Counted from the first letter of the stretch, positions 9,198-18,238 are shown. The stretch is DNA of 64,000 bases from an uncultured Clostridia bacterium (GCA_944384265.1 CALWSR010000010.1:19994-83993); one strand, 5' to 3'. The notes: generated from the sequence alone by a model not told the origin. A program made the numbers and translations.

Positions 9198-9929
9198 GTG
9201 GAATCTAACGCCATCATTCGTTTTGAAGATGTTTGTTTTTCTTATGAGCAAAATTCACTGATAGAGCATTTTTATCTATCTATTCCAAATGGCACATTTT
9301 TAACTGTTATTGGCAGCTCGGGATGCGGTAAAACAACCATATTAAAAATGATAAATGGACTTTTGCAACCAAAATCCGGTACGGTTTTTGTAGAAGGAAA
9401 GGACATTTCAAAAGTAAACTTAATTGCATTAAGAAGAAAAATCGGATATGTCATACAAGATATTGGACTTTTTCCTCACATGACAGTTGCAAAAAATATT
9501 TCTTATGTATTAGATTTGGAAAGGAAAAAACAAAAAGAGCAAATACAAAATACAACACAGTACTATGCACATTTAGTAGGGCTGTCTGAAGAAATGCTAT
9601 GCCGTTATCCTTCGGAATTATCGGGAGGACAAAAGCAAAGGGTGGGTATTGCAAGGGCATTGGCTGCTCAGCCTCATATCCTTCTTATGGATGAGCCTTT
9701 TGGGGCTGTTGATGAAATTACCAGAAAAAAACTGCAGTATGAAATCAAAAAAATTTATGAAGAATTGCACTTAACTGTTGTTTTTATTACCCATGATATT
9801 AAAGAAGCTCTAAAGCTGGGCACAAAAGTGCTTGTTATGAATTGCGGCAAAATACATCAATATGATACACCGGAAAAAATACAAAAGCATCCGGCAACAG
9901 AATTTGTAAAACAGCTTATTTCTATGTAA
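9198..9929 (+). CDS. Betaine/choline-type ABC transporter ATP-binding protein (OpuCA-like, no CBS domains)
   Basis: Start GTG 9198, eight bases after AAGGAG (9184-9189); an in-frame GTG at 9189 lies in the ribosome site and is less likely. About 243 residues. Walker A GSSGCGKTT, signature LSGGQKQRVGIARAL, Walker B ILLMDEPFGAVDEITR and the switch histidine VFITHD are all intact. OpuCA and ProV ATPases usually carry a pair of C-terminal CBS domains that sense ionic strength; this protein stops right after the ABC domain, so osmotic gating through CBS should be absent. Last gene of the permease, binding protein, ATPase set; a MATE gene follows 13 bases later. Confidence 0.86.
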   Translation: MESNAIIRFEDVCFSYEQNSLIEHFYLSIPNGTFLTVIGSSGCGKTTILKMINGLLQPKSGTVFVEGKDISKVNLIALRRKIGYVIQDIGLFPHMTVAKNISYVLDLERKKQKEQIQNTTQYYAHLVGLSEEMLCRYPSELSGGQKQRVGIARALAAQPHILLMDEPFGAVDEITRKKLQYEIKKIYEELHLTVVFITHDIKEALKLGTKVLVMNCGKIHQYDTPEKIQKHPATEFVKQLISM

Positions 9930-9942
9930 AGAAGGAAACATT

Positions 9943-11298
9943 ATGTCAGAAACACTTACTGTAAAACAAAATATGATGTTTAGCAACAAAGCAATTTATC
10001 AGTTAATCATCCCTCTTATTATAGAGCAAATATTATCTGTTACTGTCGGCATGGCAGATGTGATGATGATTTCTGTGGCAGGAGAAGCTGCTGTTTCAGG
10101 TGTTTCTCTTGTAGATATGATTAATGTTTTAATCATCAATATTTTTGCTGCATTGGCCACTGGAGGAGCAGTTGTTTCAGCACAATTTATAGGAAAAAAA
10201 GACTGTAAGCAGGCCTGTGATTCCGCCTATCAGCTTTTGATTATTACAGCAGTAATTTCTATTGTTGTAATGGCATTGATATTACTTTTCAAAAGACCCC
10301 TTTTACAATTATTGTTTGGGGAAATTGAATGGGATGTTATGGAAAATGCTGTAATATACTTAAATATTACTGCATTTTCTTATCCCTTTTTGGCTATATA
10401 CAGCTCCTGCTCTGCATTATTTCGTTCTATGGGAAATTCCAGAGTGTCAATGATGTTATCATTGCTGATGAATGTTATAAACATTGGCGGAAACGCCTTT
10501 TTTGTATTTTTATTACATTTTGGCATTGCCGGCGTTGCAATTCCATCTCTTATTTCTCGTTTTTTAGCATCTGTTATTATATTATATCTTATTTGTAATC
10601 CGAAAAGTCAAATATATATTAACAGAAAACAAAAATTTCAAATAAATGGTATTATGATTAAAAAGATATTACACATTGGTATTCCCAATGGATTGGAAAA
10701 TGGATTGTTTCAGCTAGGAAGAGTATTGGTTGTCAGTATCATTGCAGGCTTTGGTACGGTGCAAATTGCTGCAAATGCTGTTGCAAACAATATAGATTCT
10801 ATTGGATGTATTCCGGGGCAAGCCATCAATTTGGCGATGATAACGATTGTTGGACAATGTGTGGGAGCAGGAGATTATAAACAAGCAGAATATTATACAA
10901 AAAAATTATTAAAAATTGCATATGCTTTCACTTCCACCATCAACGCCATTATACTTTGTGTCCTTCCGTTTATATTATTGGTATACCATCTATCCGATGA
11001 AACATTGCATTTAGCCAAAATATTGATATGGATTCATTGTGGCTGTGCCATTGTGTTATGGCCGGCATCTTTTACACTTCCAAATGCTTTGCGGGCAGCA
11101 AATGATGTAAAGTTTACAATGATTGCAGCAATTCTATCCATGTGGATATTCCGTATTGGTATCAGCTATATATTAGGCAAAGAAATGGGAATGGGGGCCA
11201 TTGGTGTATGGATTGGCATGATTATGGATTGGATATTCCGCATTATTTGCTTTGTATGGAGATATGCCTGCGGTAAATGGAAATTACACAACATATAA
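9943..11298 (+). CDS. MATE family efflux transporter
   Basis: 451 residues with about twelve hydrophobic segments in two similar halves. Start ATG 9943 follows GAAGGA. The N-terminal IIPLIIEQILSVTVGMADVMMISVAG and the later repeat of that pattern in the second half (IGIPNGLENGLFQLGRVLVVSIIAGFG) are typical of MATE (NorM/DinF-like) Na+ or H+ driven exporters of cationic compounds. It starts 13 bases after the betaine-type ATPase gene, so it may be cotranscribed, but the substrate link is unclear. A strong terminator-like hairpin lies 114 bases downstream. Confidence 0.9.
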   Translation: MSETLTVKQNMMFSNKAIYQLIIPLIIEQILSVTVGMADVMMISVAGEAAVSGVSLVDMINVLIINIFAALATGGAVVSAQFIGKKDCKQACDSAYQLLIITAVISIVVMALILLFKRPLLQLLFGEIEWDVMENAVIYLNITAFSYPFLAIYSSCSALFRSMGNSRVSMMLSLLMNVINIGGNAFFVFLLHFGIAGVAIPSLISRFLASVIILYLICNPKSQIYINRKQKFQINGIMIKKILHIGIPNGLENGLFQLGRVLVVSIIAGFGTVQIAANAVANNIDSIGCIPGQAINLAMITIVGQCVGAGDYKQAEYYTKKLLKIAYAFTSTINAIILCVLPFILLVYHLSDETLHLAKILIWIHCGCAIVLWPASFTLPNALRAANDVKFTMIAAILSMWIFRIGISYILGKEMGMGAIGVWIGMIMDWIFRIICFVWRYACGKWKLHNI

Positions 11299-11326
11299 AG
11301 AAATCGTTAAGATAAATAAAACAGAA

Positions 11327-11459
11327 TATTGCTTTTGCTATTTTTATGTTATACTAATTAAGAGTAGTAAAATCTATTATTTATACTATTTCAAATATTT
11401 ATTATCAATGCCTCTAAATTGGCAAAAATATTTATAATATGCCAATTTAGAGTTTTTTT
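11327..11459 (+). promoter_or_regulatory. Promoter-like sites and terminator-like hairpin in the leader of the DUF1538 operon
   Basis: A TATTGC (11327-11332) and TATACT (11350-11355) pair with a 17-base spacer can serve as a promoter. Downstream, CTCTAAATTGGC (11412-11423) is perfectly complementary to GCCAATTTAGAG (11441-11452), followed by seven T. This is an intrinsic terminator. It may simply end the MATE transcript; but because the promoter-like pair lies before it and the DUF1538 gene starts 26 bases after it, it may also act as an attenuator of that operon. Confidence 0.55.
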
Positions 11460-11484
11460 ATCATATCAAAAAGGAGGCGCAAAA

Positions 11485-12993
11485 TTGTATAAAAATTTAA
11501 AAGCAAAAGTAAAAGAATCTTTTTTTTCGGTGATTCCTATTGTAATTATTGTATTATTATTAAGCTGTACCATCGTACCCATATCATATTATACCATAGG
11601 CTTATTTTTAGTAGGAGCTGTTTTGTTGATATGTGGCATGGGACTGTTTACATTGGGGGCTGACATTGCCATGATGCCTATGGGAGAGAAAGTAGGAGCA
11701 CAGCTTACAAAATCAAGAAACATTGTTTTTTTGATATTGATTTCGTTATTATTTGGTATTATGATTACTGTTGCAGAGCCTGATTTACAAGTGCTGGCAA
11801 CACAGGTGCCGTCTGTACCAAATATGACATTGATATTATCGGTAGCCATTGGTGTTGGCATTTTTCTTGTATTAGCATTACTTCGTATTTTATTTCAAAT
11901 CAGCTTGGTAAAATTGATTGTATTTTTTTATGTAATTGTATTTCTGCTGGCATACTTTTCACCAACTCGATTTTTGGCTGTTTCATTCGATTCAGGCGGT
12001 GTTACAACAGGCCCCATTACCGTACCGTTTATTATGGCATTAGGCCTTGGAGTGGCCTCTGTGCGTGGAGATAAAAATGCACAAGAAGATAGCTTTGGTT
12101 TAATTGCATTATGCTCCATTGGACCTATTATGGCAGTATTATTGTTAGGTCTTTTTTTTGGAGTATCTTCTGATGATTATGCAGTTGAAATGGAAAGCTC
12201 TGTAAATAGTATCAAAGAAATTTTTTATTTATTTTTTCATGGATTCCCGCATTATTTTAAAGAAGTGGCTGTGGCACTTTCTCCTATTGTAATATTCTTT
12301 TTTATATTCCAAAGAGCTGCTTTAAAGCTGCCAAAAAATTATATTAGAAAAATATATGTAGGTATTATATATACATATTTAGGTCTTGTACTTTTTTTAA
12401 CCGGAGTAAATGTTGGTTTTATGCCTGTTGGAAATCATATTGGAAAAAGCATTGCTGAGTTATCATTTAATTGGATATTAGTACCTCTTGGCATTATCAT
12501 TGGTATGTTTGTTGTCATTGCTGAACCTGCTGTACACGTATTAAATAAACAGGTGGAAGAAATTACAAGCGGCGTAATTACCAAAAAATCCATGCTGATT
12601 AGTTTATCCTGTGGTGTTGGTATTTCTGTGGGGCTTGCAATGATTCGGGTATTAACCGGCATACCTGTTTGGTATTTTTTAATTCCCGGATATAGCATTG
12701 CACTGATACTTTCTCATTTTGTACCCAAAATTTTTACAGCCATAGCATTTGACTCTGGAGGAGTGGCATCCGGTCCTATGACAGCAACTTTTTTGTTGCC
12801 CTTGGCCATGGGAGCCTGCCAAACATTAGGAGGAGAAATTATGACAGATGCCTTTGGCATTGTAGCAATGGTGGCTATGACTCCACTTGTTACCATTCAA
12901 ATATTAGGTTTGATTTATACCCTAAATCAAAACAAAAATATCTCTAAAGCGCATATCAGTGAAGAAGAAAATGAGGATATTATTGAATTTTAA
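11485..12993 (+). CDS. DUF1538 domain membrane protein (internally duplicated)
   Basis: 502 residues from TTG 11485, nine bases after AAGGAGG (11471-11477); upstream in-frame codons overlap the terminator stem, so the longer start is unlikely. The protein is hydrophobic throughout and is two copies of one unit. The pattern GxxLFxxG...MPxG...(V)IAEP recurs in both halves (first half MITVAEPDLQVLATQV, second half VVIAEPAVHVLNKQV), and so does FDSGGV(T/A)(T/S)GP. This is the DUF1538 layout. DUF1538 proteins have been described as cation/proton antiporters (UmpAB) in a halophile; whether that holds here is inference. It is followed 12 bases later by two PII-like genes, suggesting nucleotide- or signal-gated transport. 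Confidence 0.85.
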   Translation: MYKNLKAKVKESFFSVIPIVIIVLLLSCTIVPISYYTIGLFLVGAVLLICGMGLFTLGADIAMMPMGEKVGAQLTKSRNIVFLILISLLFGIMITVAEPDLQVLATQVPSVPNMTLILSVAIGVGIFLVLALLRILFQISLVKLIVFFYVIVFLLAYFSPTRFLAVSFDSGGVTTGPITVPFIMALGLGVASVRGDKNAQEDSFGLIALCSIGPIMAVLLLGLFFGVSSDDYAVEMESSVNSIKEIFYLFFHGFPHYFKEVAVALSPIVIFFFIFQRAALKLPKNYIRKIYVGIIYTYLGLVLFLTGVNVGFMPVGNHIGKSIAELSFNWILVPLGIIIGMFVVIAEPAVHVLNKQVEEITSGVITKKSMLISLSCGVGISVGLAMIRVLTGIPVWYFLIPGYSIALILSHFVPKIFTAIAFDSGGVASGPMTATFLLPLAMGACQTLGGEIMTDAFGIVAMVAMTPLVTIQILGLIYTLNQNKNISKAHISEEENEDIIEF

Positions 12994-13005
12994 AGGAGGT
13001 ATTAT

Positions 13006-13371
13006 ATGGCAGTCATAAAGGAAGTGAAACCATTAAAATTGATGGTAACTATTATTGACAGAGGAAAGGGAAAAAAACTGGCATCCTATTATAACAGTCA
13101 AAATATTAATTTCAGTATTTTATGCTTTGGAAAAGGTACTGCCAGTTCTGAAATACTGGATTATCTTGGATTGGATGAAACAGAAAAGGATGTTTTTCTT
13201 TCTGCTGTATATGCAGAAGATGTATCAAAAATATTTTCTCAATTAGATGAAATATTAGAACTGCATAAAGCCGGAAAAGGCATTGCTTTTACCATTCCTT
13301 TAGACAGTATTGGGGGCATGGCATCATTTCGTGCTTTAACAGGGCAAAAGGAGGAGGAAACAAAAAAATGA
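13006..13371 (+). CDS. PII-like signal protein (first of pair)
   Basis: 121 residues, ATG after AAAGGAGG. The alternation of short strands and helices, LMVTIIDRGKGKKLASYYNSQ near the start, the ILCFGKGTASSEILDYLGL segment and the C-terminal GIAFTIPLDSIGG follow the ferredoxin-like fold of the PII/GlnB superfamily. The conserved T-loop Tyr region of true GlnB is not obvious, so it is a PII-like regulator, not classical GlnB. It sits 12 bases after the DUF1538 membrane protein and overlaps the second PII-like gene by four bases. By analogy to GlnK-AmtB it may gate the membrane protein; this is inference. Confidence 0.72.
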   Translation: MAVIKEVKPLKLMVTIIDRGKGKKLASYYNSQNINFSILCFGKGTASSEILDYLGLDETEKDVFLSAVYAEDVSKIFSQLDEILELHKAGKGIAFTIPLDSIGGMASFRALTGQKEEETKK

Positions 13372-13703
13372 GTATGGATAAAACATATGCTCTAGTCATT
13401 GCTATTGTCAATCATGGATATTCTGCTGATGCTATGAAAGCAGCCAAAAAAGCAGGTGCAACAGGAGGAACGATTTTACATGGGCATGGTGTCAGTGGAA
13501 AGGAAGCAGCCAAATTTTTTGGAATTACAATCAATGAAGAAAAAGAAATTTTAATGATTGTTGCAAGAAAAGAAATTAAACAAAAAATTATGATGAGTAT
13601 TTCATCTGAAATGGGCATGAGTTCTCCTGCACAAGGTATTGTATTTACATTGCCTGTTGATGATGTGTATGGATTGTTTCCAGGACATATTGAAAAAGCA
13701 TAA
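13368..13703 (+). CDS. PII-like signal protein (second of pair)
   Basis: 111 residues, starting in a four-base overlap with the first PII-like gene and preceded by AGGAGGAAA. The motif AAKKAGATGGTILHGHGV is the standard beta2 entry of the PII fold, and GIVFTLPVDDVYGL near the end matches the nucleotide-binding strand of the family. The two PII-like proteins are clearly different from each other, which would allow a heteromeric complex. Last gene of the DUF1538 operon; no gene follows for 330 bases. Its ligand (ATP/ADP, cyclic nucleotide, bicarbonate or other) is unknown. Confidence 0.78.
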   Translation: MSMDKTYALVIAIVNHGYSADAMKAAKKAGATGGTILHGHGVSGKEAAKFFGITINEEKEILMIVARKEIKQKIMMSISSEMGMSSPAQGIVFTLPVDDVYGLFPGHIEKA

Positions 13704-13999
13704 TTTTATTTTTTGTGATATTGTTTTAGCATAGCACCATTAAAACATAGCGTAGACAGATATAAAAGCTTGAATATATCTAAAATAGGGCTTATTGATA
13801 AAGGCCTATTGTATGACATTTTTCCTAGATACAGGAAATTACCAGTGTTTGCATCATTTTGGATATCAACAAGAAATTATATTATTTAAAGCTTATTAGA
13901 TTACAAAGAGAGTTTGTCATATCTATACAAATGTTCATAAAAATTTTACTATTATTGCGTTAAGTAATTAATTTGTTGTATATAAGCCTTTATATTATA

Positions 14000-14030
14000 A
14001 AAACCCCTTTTTTGTAACAGAAGGGGTTTT
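14000..14030. terminator. Bidirectional intrinsic terminator between PII-like gene and DUF1836 gene
   Basis: AAAACCCCTT (14000-14009) pairs with AAGGGGTTTT (14021-14030). A T run follows on both strands. It lies four bases beyond the stop of the minus-strand DUF1836 gene and 297 bases beyond the PII-like gene. The 13704-13999 gap holds nothing else I recognise. Confidence 0.85.
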
Positions 14031-14033
14031 TAC

Positions 14034-14600
14034 TTATTGAAAGGAAGTATCCAATATTTTTTCAGCAATTCTTTTTTCAGTATTAGCTTTGATTACAAGC
14101 TGTAATACAAGCATAATATTTCCAATTATTTCATTTTCATAATGTTGCATTTGTTCAATAGCAGAAGTATAATTTCCCTCTAATATCATAGAGGCATTTT
14201 TTTGCTGCAATGCTACAAAGTCTTGATAAATTTTTTCTAATAATGTGGAATTTTCATTTTTTGTCAGTTCTTCTGTAACAGGCTTTAATAATCTGCTGAT
14301 ATCAGAAATGGATAAAATAGATTTTAGATGATAAATAATAATCAAAAGCATAATATGGTTTTTGGTATATTTCTTTTTTTGGGGTGGCGGAAAAATTTTG
14401 GCCTTTGCATAGTTGTTAATCATTGTTTTTGTTAATATTTTATCTTCTTTATTTCTTTTATATCCAAAAAGGGAGGTCTCTATAAATGTAGTCACCTGAT
14501 CCATATATAAATCTATATTTGGTATAGATTCTATTGCAATGGTAGAAGAATTGTTCAAGCAATTTGTAATTTCTTGTATCAAGTCTTTTTGTTGTTCCAT
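14034..14600 (-). CDS. DUF1836 domain protein, MerR-like regulator
   Basis: 188 residues, ATG 14600, preceded on its strand by AGGTGAAATT. The central segment DKILTKTMINNYAKAKIFPPPQKKKYTK followed by LLIIIYHLKSILSISDI is the DUF1836 signature; it resembles a winged-helix MerR DNA-binding fold (the reader sees two separate pieces of it, at about residues 60-85 and 90-110). The C-terminal half is helical and polar, without a recognised ligand domain. Such proteins are common single-gene regulators in Clostridia; targets unknown. Monocistronic, ending at a strong bidirectional terminator. Confidence 0.82.
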   Translation of the reverse strand: MEQQKDLIQEITNCLNNSSTIAIESIPNIDLYMDQVTTFIETSLFGYKRNKEDKILTKTMINNYAKAKIFPPPQKKKYTKNHIMLLIIIYHLKSILSISDISRLLKPVTEELTKNENSTLLEKIYQDFVALQQKNASMILEGNYTSAIEQMQHYENEIIGNIMLVLQLVIKANTEKRIAEKILDTSFQ

Positions 14601-14789
14601 AATTTCACCTAAACCTTTTTATTGAAAAATGAATTTATTTTTTATTATATAGTATTATAAACTATGTATCAACAAAAATTATAAATTTTTGTTGTAAAAT
14701 TTAGAATAAAAAGTTATAATATAAATATAATATAAAGTAGTTTTTAAAACTATATATTACGGTGTTATTATTAGAATGGAGATGAATCT

Positions 14790-15458
14790 ATGGAATATGT
14801 ATTGAAAAAAAGAAAATTCATTAAAATAAAAGAGCCTGTCAATGCGCTCACTCATTTTATTGCTTTTGTGGCTGCAATTCCTTTATTATGTATTTTTTTA
14901 ATCAAAGCTAACGAGAAAATATCATTGCTTTATTTTATTTCTTTTCTAATTTTTGGGTCTTCTTTGTTGCTTTTATATGGAGCAAGCACAATTTATCATG
15001 CTTTAGACATTTCAGAAAAAACAACTGCATTGTTGCGCCGTATTGACCATATGATGATATTTATATTGATTGCCGGAACTTATACGCCAGTGTGTTTAAT
15101 TCCCCTTTATGGAAGAGGGGGCGTCCTGTTATTGAGTAGTGTATGGATATTTGCCCTTGCAGGCATAGTATTGAAAATTTTTTGGTTGTCTGTGCCTCGG
15201 TGGTTTTCTACATTACTTTATGTTATTATGGGATGGTTGGTTGTTGTTGCATTTGTGCCTTTGAAAAATGCAATTTCCTTATCAGGTATATTTGTTTTGA
15301 CAGCAGGTGGTATTGCATATACCATTGGAGCTATGATATATGCATTAAAGCCATCAAAATTGAATTTTAAGCTATTTGGTTTTCATGAAATTTTTCATGT
15401 ATTTGTTATCATAGGAAGTACTTTTCATATTATTTTTATGTTTTTGTATATATTATAA
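14790..15458 (+). CDS. Hemolysin III family (PAQR-type) integral membrane protein
   Basis: 222 residues, ATG 14790 with GGAGATG just upstream. Seven hydrophobic segments. The family marks are present: EPVNALTH near the N-terminus (residue 15 on), a YHAL histidine at the end of the second segment, RIDHMMIFILIAGTYTP in the third, and FGFHEIFHVFVIIGSTFH at the C-terminus. These His and Asp residues form the metal site of PAQR/hemolysin-III proteins. The name comes from a Bacillus cereus protein; in most bacteria the role is membrane lipid homeostasis or unknown, and no haemolytic role should be assumed. Single gene between DUF1836 and the leuS leader. Confidence 0.88.
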   Translation: MEYVLKKRKFIKIKEPVNALTHFIAFVAAIPLLCIFLIKANEKISLLYFISFLIFGSSLLLLYGASTIYHALDISEKTTALLRRIDHMMIFILIAGTYTPVCLIPLYGRGGVLLLSSVWIFALAGIVLKIFWLSVPRWFSTLLYVIMGWLVVVAFVPLKNAISLSGIFVLTAGGIAYTIGAMIYALKPSKLNFKLFGFHEIFHVFVIIGSTFHIIFMFLYIL

Positions 15459-15495
15459 AATTAGATATAAAATTGAAAAAAATACAGTAAAAGTA

Positions 15496-15524
15496 TTGCA
15501 ATTTTTATAAACTTATGATATAAA
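15496..15524 (+). promoter_or_regulatory. leuS promoter
   Basis: TTGCAA (15496-15501), 17-base spacer, TATAAA (15519-15524). A start near 15531 would give a leader that contains the complete T-box. Confidence 0.65.
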
Positions 15525-15530
15525 TTTATT

Positions 15531-15775
15531 CAGAATATGCTAATACGTAGAGAAGGAATAGTACAATGTATGGCTTTTTCAGAGAGCTTTCGTTTGGTGA
15601 AAGGAAGTATTGCTATATTTTGGAACTCACCTTTGAGTATCCCATTGAACAATGCAGTAGATGGTGACGGTATCCTCCGTTATAGGATTTGAGTGTGCCT
15701 TGTTTTGGCAAAATAGAGTGGTAACACGGAGTAGCCCTTCGTCTCTAATGGGAGATGTGGGGCTTGTATTTTTTT
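15531..15775 (+). promoter_or_regulatory. T-box riboswitch (leucine) before leuS
   Basis: The conserved T-box core is present as AGAGTGGTAACACGGA (15715-15730; consensus AGGGTGGTACCGCG). It is followed by a terminator: AGCCC at about 15732-15736 pairs with GGGGCT (15759-15764), then a T run at 15768-15774. In the region corresponding to stem I the GAACTCACC segment places CTC (15626-15628), a leucine codon, in the specifier position, as in other leuS T-boxes. Uncharged tRNA-Leu would stabilise the antiterminator and allow leuS transcription. The specifier choice is read by pattern, not by folding. Confidence 0.88.
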
Positions 15776-15819
15776 GTAAATGCATGATGTAATGTAAAAA
15801 CAAAGGAGGAATTAGAATC

Positions 15820-18231
15820 ATGAACAGTCGTTATGAATTCAAACAAATTGAAAAAAAATGGCGTGAACATTGGCAAAAAAATCCCATCAATCAAGAAGAT
15901 GATGTAAAACCCAGATTTTATTGTCTGGATATGTTTCCTTATCCATCGGGTACAGGGCTTCATGTGGGACACTGGAGAGGTTATGTATTAAGCGATGTTG
16001 TCAGCAGATATAAAGTACTGCAAGGTTATCAGGTGCTGCATCCAATGGGTTGGGATGCCTTTGGACTGCCTGCTGAAAATTTTGCAATTAAAAATAATAT
16101 ACATCCTCGTATTGCTACTGCAAACAACATTGCTAATGTAAAAAGACAGCTTCACGAAATCAGTGCCATTTATGACTGGGATAAAGAAGTCAATACCACA
16201 GACCCTGCTTATTACAAATGGACACAATGGATATTTGTGCAGATGTTTAAAAAAGGATTGGCATATGAAAAAGAAATGCCATTGAACTGGTGCCCAAGCT
16301 GTAAATGTGTGCTGGCCAATGAAGAAGCTACAAATGGTGTTTGTGAGCGTTGTGGTACTGTTGTTACAAAGAAAAATTTAAGACAATGGATGTTAAAAAT
16401 CACTGCTTATGCAGATAGACTGCTTGCAGACTTATCCAAATTGGATTGGCCTGAAAAGGTGAAAAAAATGCAGTCTGATTGGATTGGAAAAAGCTATGGT
16501 GCAGAAGTGACATTTAACGTAAAAGATTCTGATAAAGAAATTGTTGTTTATACAACACGTCCTGATACACTGTATGGTGCCACATTTATGGTGCTTTCAC
16601 CGGAATATAAAGATGTCAAAGCATTGACAACACCAGAACAGAAGGAAGAAATGGAAAAATATTGTTTTGCCGCTTCTACAAAATCTTCTGTGGACCGTAT
16701 TACAAATAAAGAAAAAACAGGTGTGTTTACAGGAAGCTATGGCATCAATCCTTTGAATGGTGCTTTGGTTCCTATTTGGGTTTCTGATTATGTATTGGCA
16801 GATTATGGTACAGGTGCCATTATGTGTGTACCTGCTCATGACGAACGTGACTTTGAGTTTGCAAAAAAATTCAATTTACCTATCATTCAGGTTATATTGA
16901 AAGAGGGGGAAGAAGAAAAGGAATTGCAGGAGGCCTATACCGGTGACGGTATTATGATAAATTCCGGTGACTGGAATGGTATGAGAGCTTTTGATGCCAA
17001 AGAAAAAGCACCTCATTATTTAGAAGAAAAGGGATATGGCAAAAAGACAATCAATTATAAATTACGTGACTGGGTATTTTCCAGACAAAGATATTGGGGA
17101 GAGCCTATTCCTATTGTGCATTGTCCACACTGTGGTGCAGTTGCTGTACCAGAAGAACAGCTTCCTATTGAATTGCCAGAGGTAGAATCCTATAAACCAA
17201 CAGACACAGGAGAATCTCCACTGGCACATATTGATGAATGGGTGAATACAACCTGTCCTCAATGTGGCGGACCTGCCAAGAGAGAAACAAATACTATGCC
17301 ACAATGGGCTGGTTCTTCTTGGTACTTCTTACGTTATGTAGATAATCACAATGATAAAGAGCTGGCAAGTAAAGAAGCACTTAAAAAATGGATGCCTGTG
17401 GATTTATATGTAGGCGGTATTGAACACGCTGTATTACATTTGCTTTATGCAAGATTTTATACAAAATTTTTGTATGACATTGGTGCAGTGGATTTTGATG
17501 AACCATTTACAAGATTGTTTAATCAAGGTATGATTACCAAAAATGGTGCAAAAATGAGTAAATCTGTTGGAAATGTAGTTTCCCCTGATGATTTGGTAGA
17601 AAAATACGGCTGTGACTCTTTGAGAATGTATGAACTTTTTGTAGGTCCTCCTGAGTTAGATTCAGACTGGGATGACAGTGGTATTGATGGTGTATTTCGT
17701 TTCTTAAATAAAGTTTGGAAGCTGGTTTGCAATTATAAAGACAGCAATGTAACAGAAACAAAAGAAATGGAATTTATCAGAAACAAATTGATATTTGAAA
17801 TTACACATCGTTTAGAAGCATTGACCATGAACACAGTTGTCAGTGGTTTTATGGAATATACAAATAAAATGATGGATATTGCAAAAAAAGAAAACGGCAT
17901 TGATAAAGCAACACTGGAAGCTTTAATTATGTTATTAGCACCATTTGCACCACATATTGCAGAAGAACTGTGGCAAGAAATGGGACATACAACATCTGTA
18001 TTTTCTGAAAAATGGCCGGAATGTGATGAATCTAAATTAAAAACAGATACCATTGAAATTGCATTGCAAGTAAATGGAAAATTTAGAGATAATATGACAA
18101 TCGGTACAGCAGATAGCAAAGAAAGTGTTTTGGCACAGGCAAAAGGAGTGCTTTCTGCAAGATTAGAAGGAAAAACGATTGTAAAAGAGATTTATGTACC
18201 AAATAAAATTGTAAATATCGTTATAAAATAA
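15820..18231 (+). CDS. leuS: Leucyl-tRNA synthetase
   Basis: 803 residues, the usual bacterial length; ATG after AAAGGAGGAATTAGAATC. Class I signatures are intact: HVGH at 48-51 (HIGH motif) within MFPYPSGTGLHVGHWRGY, and KMSKS at 578-582. The editing domain (about 220-410) contains the T-rich TTRPDTLYGATF and the AHDERDFEF aspartate. Two Cys pairs near 165-185 (CPSC, CERC) form a zinc knuckle. It attaches leucine to tRNA-Leu in the cytoplasm. Regulated by the upstream T-box; ends at an intrinsic terminator. Confidence 0.98.
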   Translation: MNSRYEFKQIEKKWREHWQKNPINQEDDVKPRFYCLDMFPYPSGTGLHVGHWRGYVLSDVVSRYKVLQGYQVLHPMGWDAFGLPAENFAIKNNIHPRIATANNIANVKRQLHEISAIYDWDKEVNTTDPAYYKWTQWIFVQMFKKGLAYEKEMPLNWCPSCKCVLANEEATNGVCERCGTVVTKKNLRQWMLKITAYADRLLADLSKLDWPEKVKKMQSDWIGKSYGAEVTFNVKDSDKEIVVYTTRPDTLYGATFMVLSPEYKDVKALTTPEQKEEMEKYCFAASTKSSVDRITNKEKTGVFTGSYGINPLNGALVPIWVSDYVLADYGTGAIMCVPAHDERDFEFAKKFNLPIIQVILKEGEEEKELQEAYTGDGIMINSGDWNGMRAFDAKEKAPHYLEEKGYGKKTINYKLRDWVFSRQRYWGEPIPIVHCPHCGAVAVPEEQLPIELPEVESYKPTDTGESPLAHIDEWVNTTCPQCGGPAKRETNTMPQWAGSSWYFLRYVDNHNDKELASKEALKKWMPVDLYVGGIEHAVLHLLYARFYTKFLYDIGAVDFDEPFTRLFNQGMITKNGAKMSKSVGNVVSPDDLVEKYGCDSLRMYELFVGPPELDSDWDDSGIDGVFRFLNKVWKLVCNYKDSNVTETKEMEFIRNKLIFEITHRLEALTMNTVVSGFMEYTNKMMDIAKKENGIDKATLEALIMLLAPFAPHIAEELWQEMGHTTSVFSEKWPECDESKLKTDTIEIALQVNGKFRDNMTIGTADSKESVLAQAKGVLSARLEGKTIVKEIYVPNKIVNIVIK

Positions 18232-18238
18232 TATAGTA

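Noticed and set aside
11419..11484. Longer N-terminus of the DUF1538 protein
   Set aside because: It would translate through the terminator stem, and the AAGGAGG before TTG 11485 decides the start.
14790..15458. Haemolysin toxin
   Set aside because: The family name is historical; sequence shows a PAQR-type membrane protein without toxin features.
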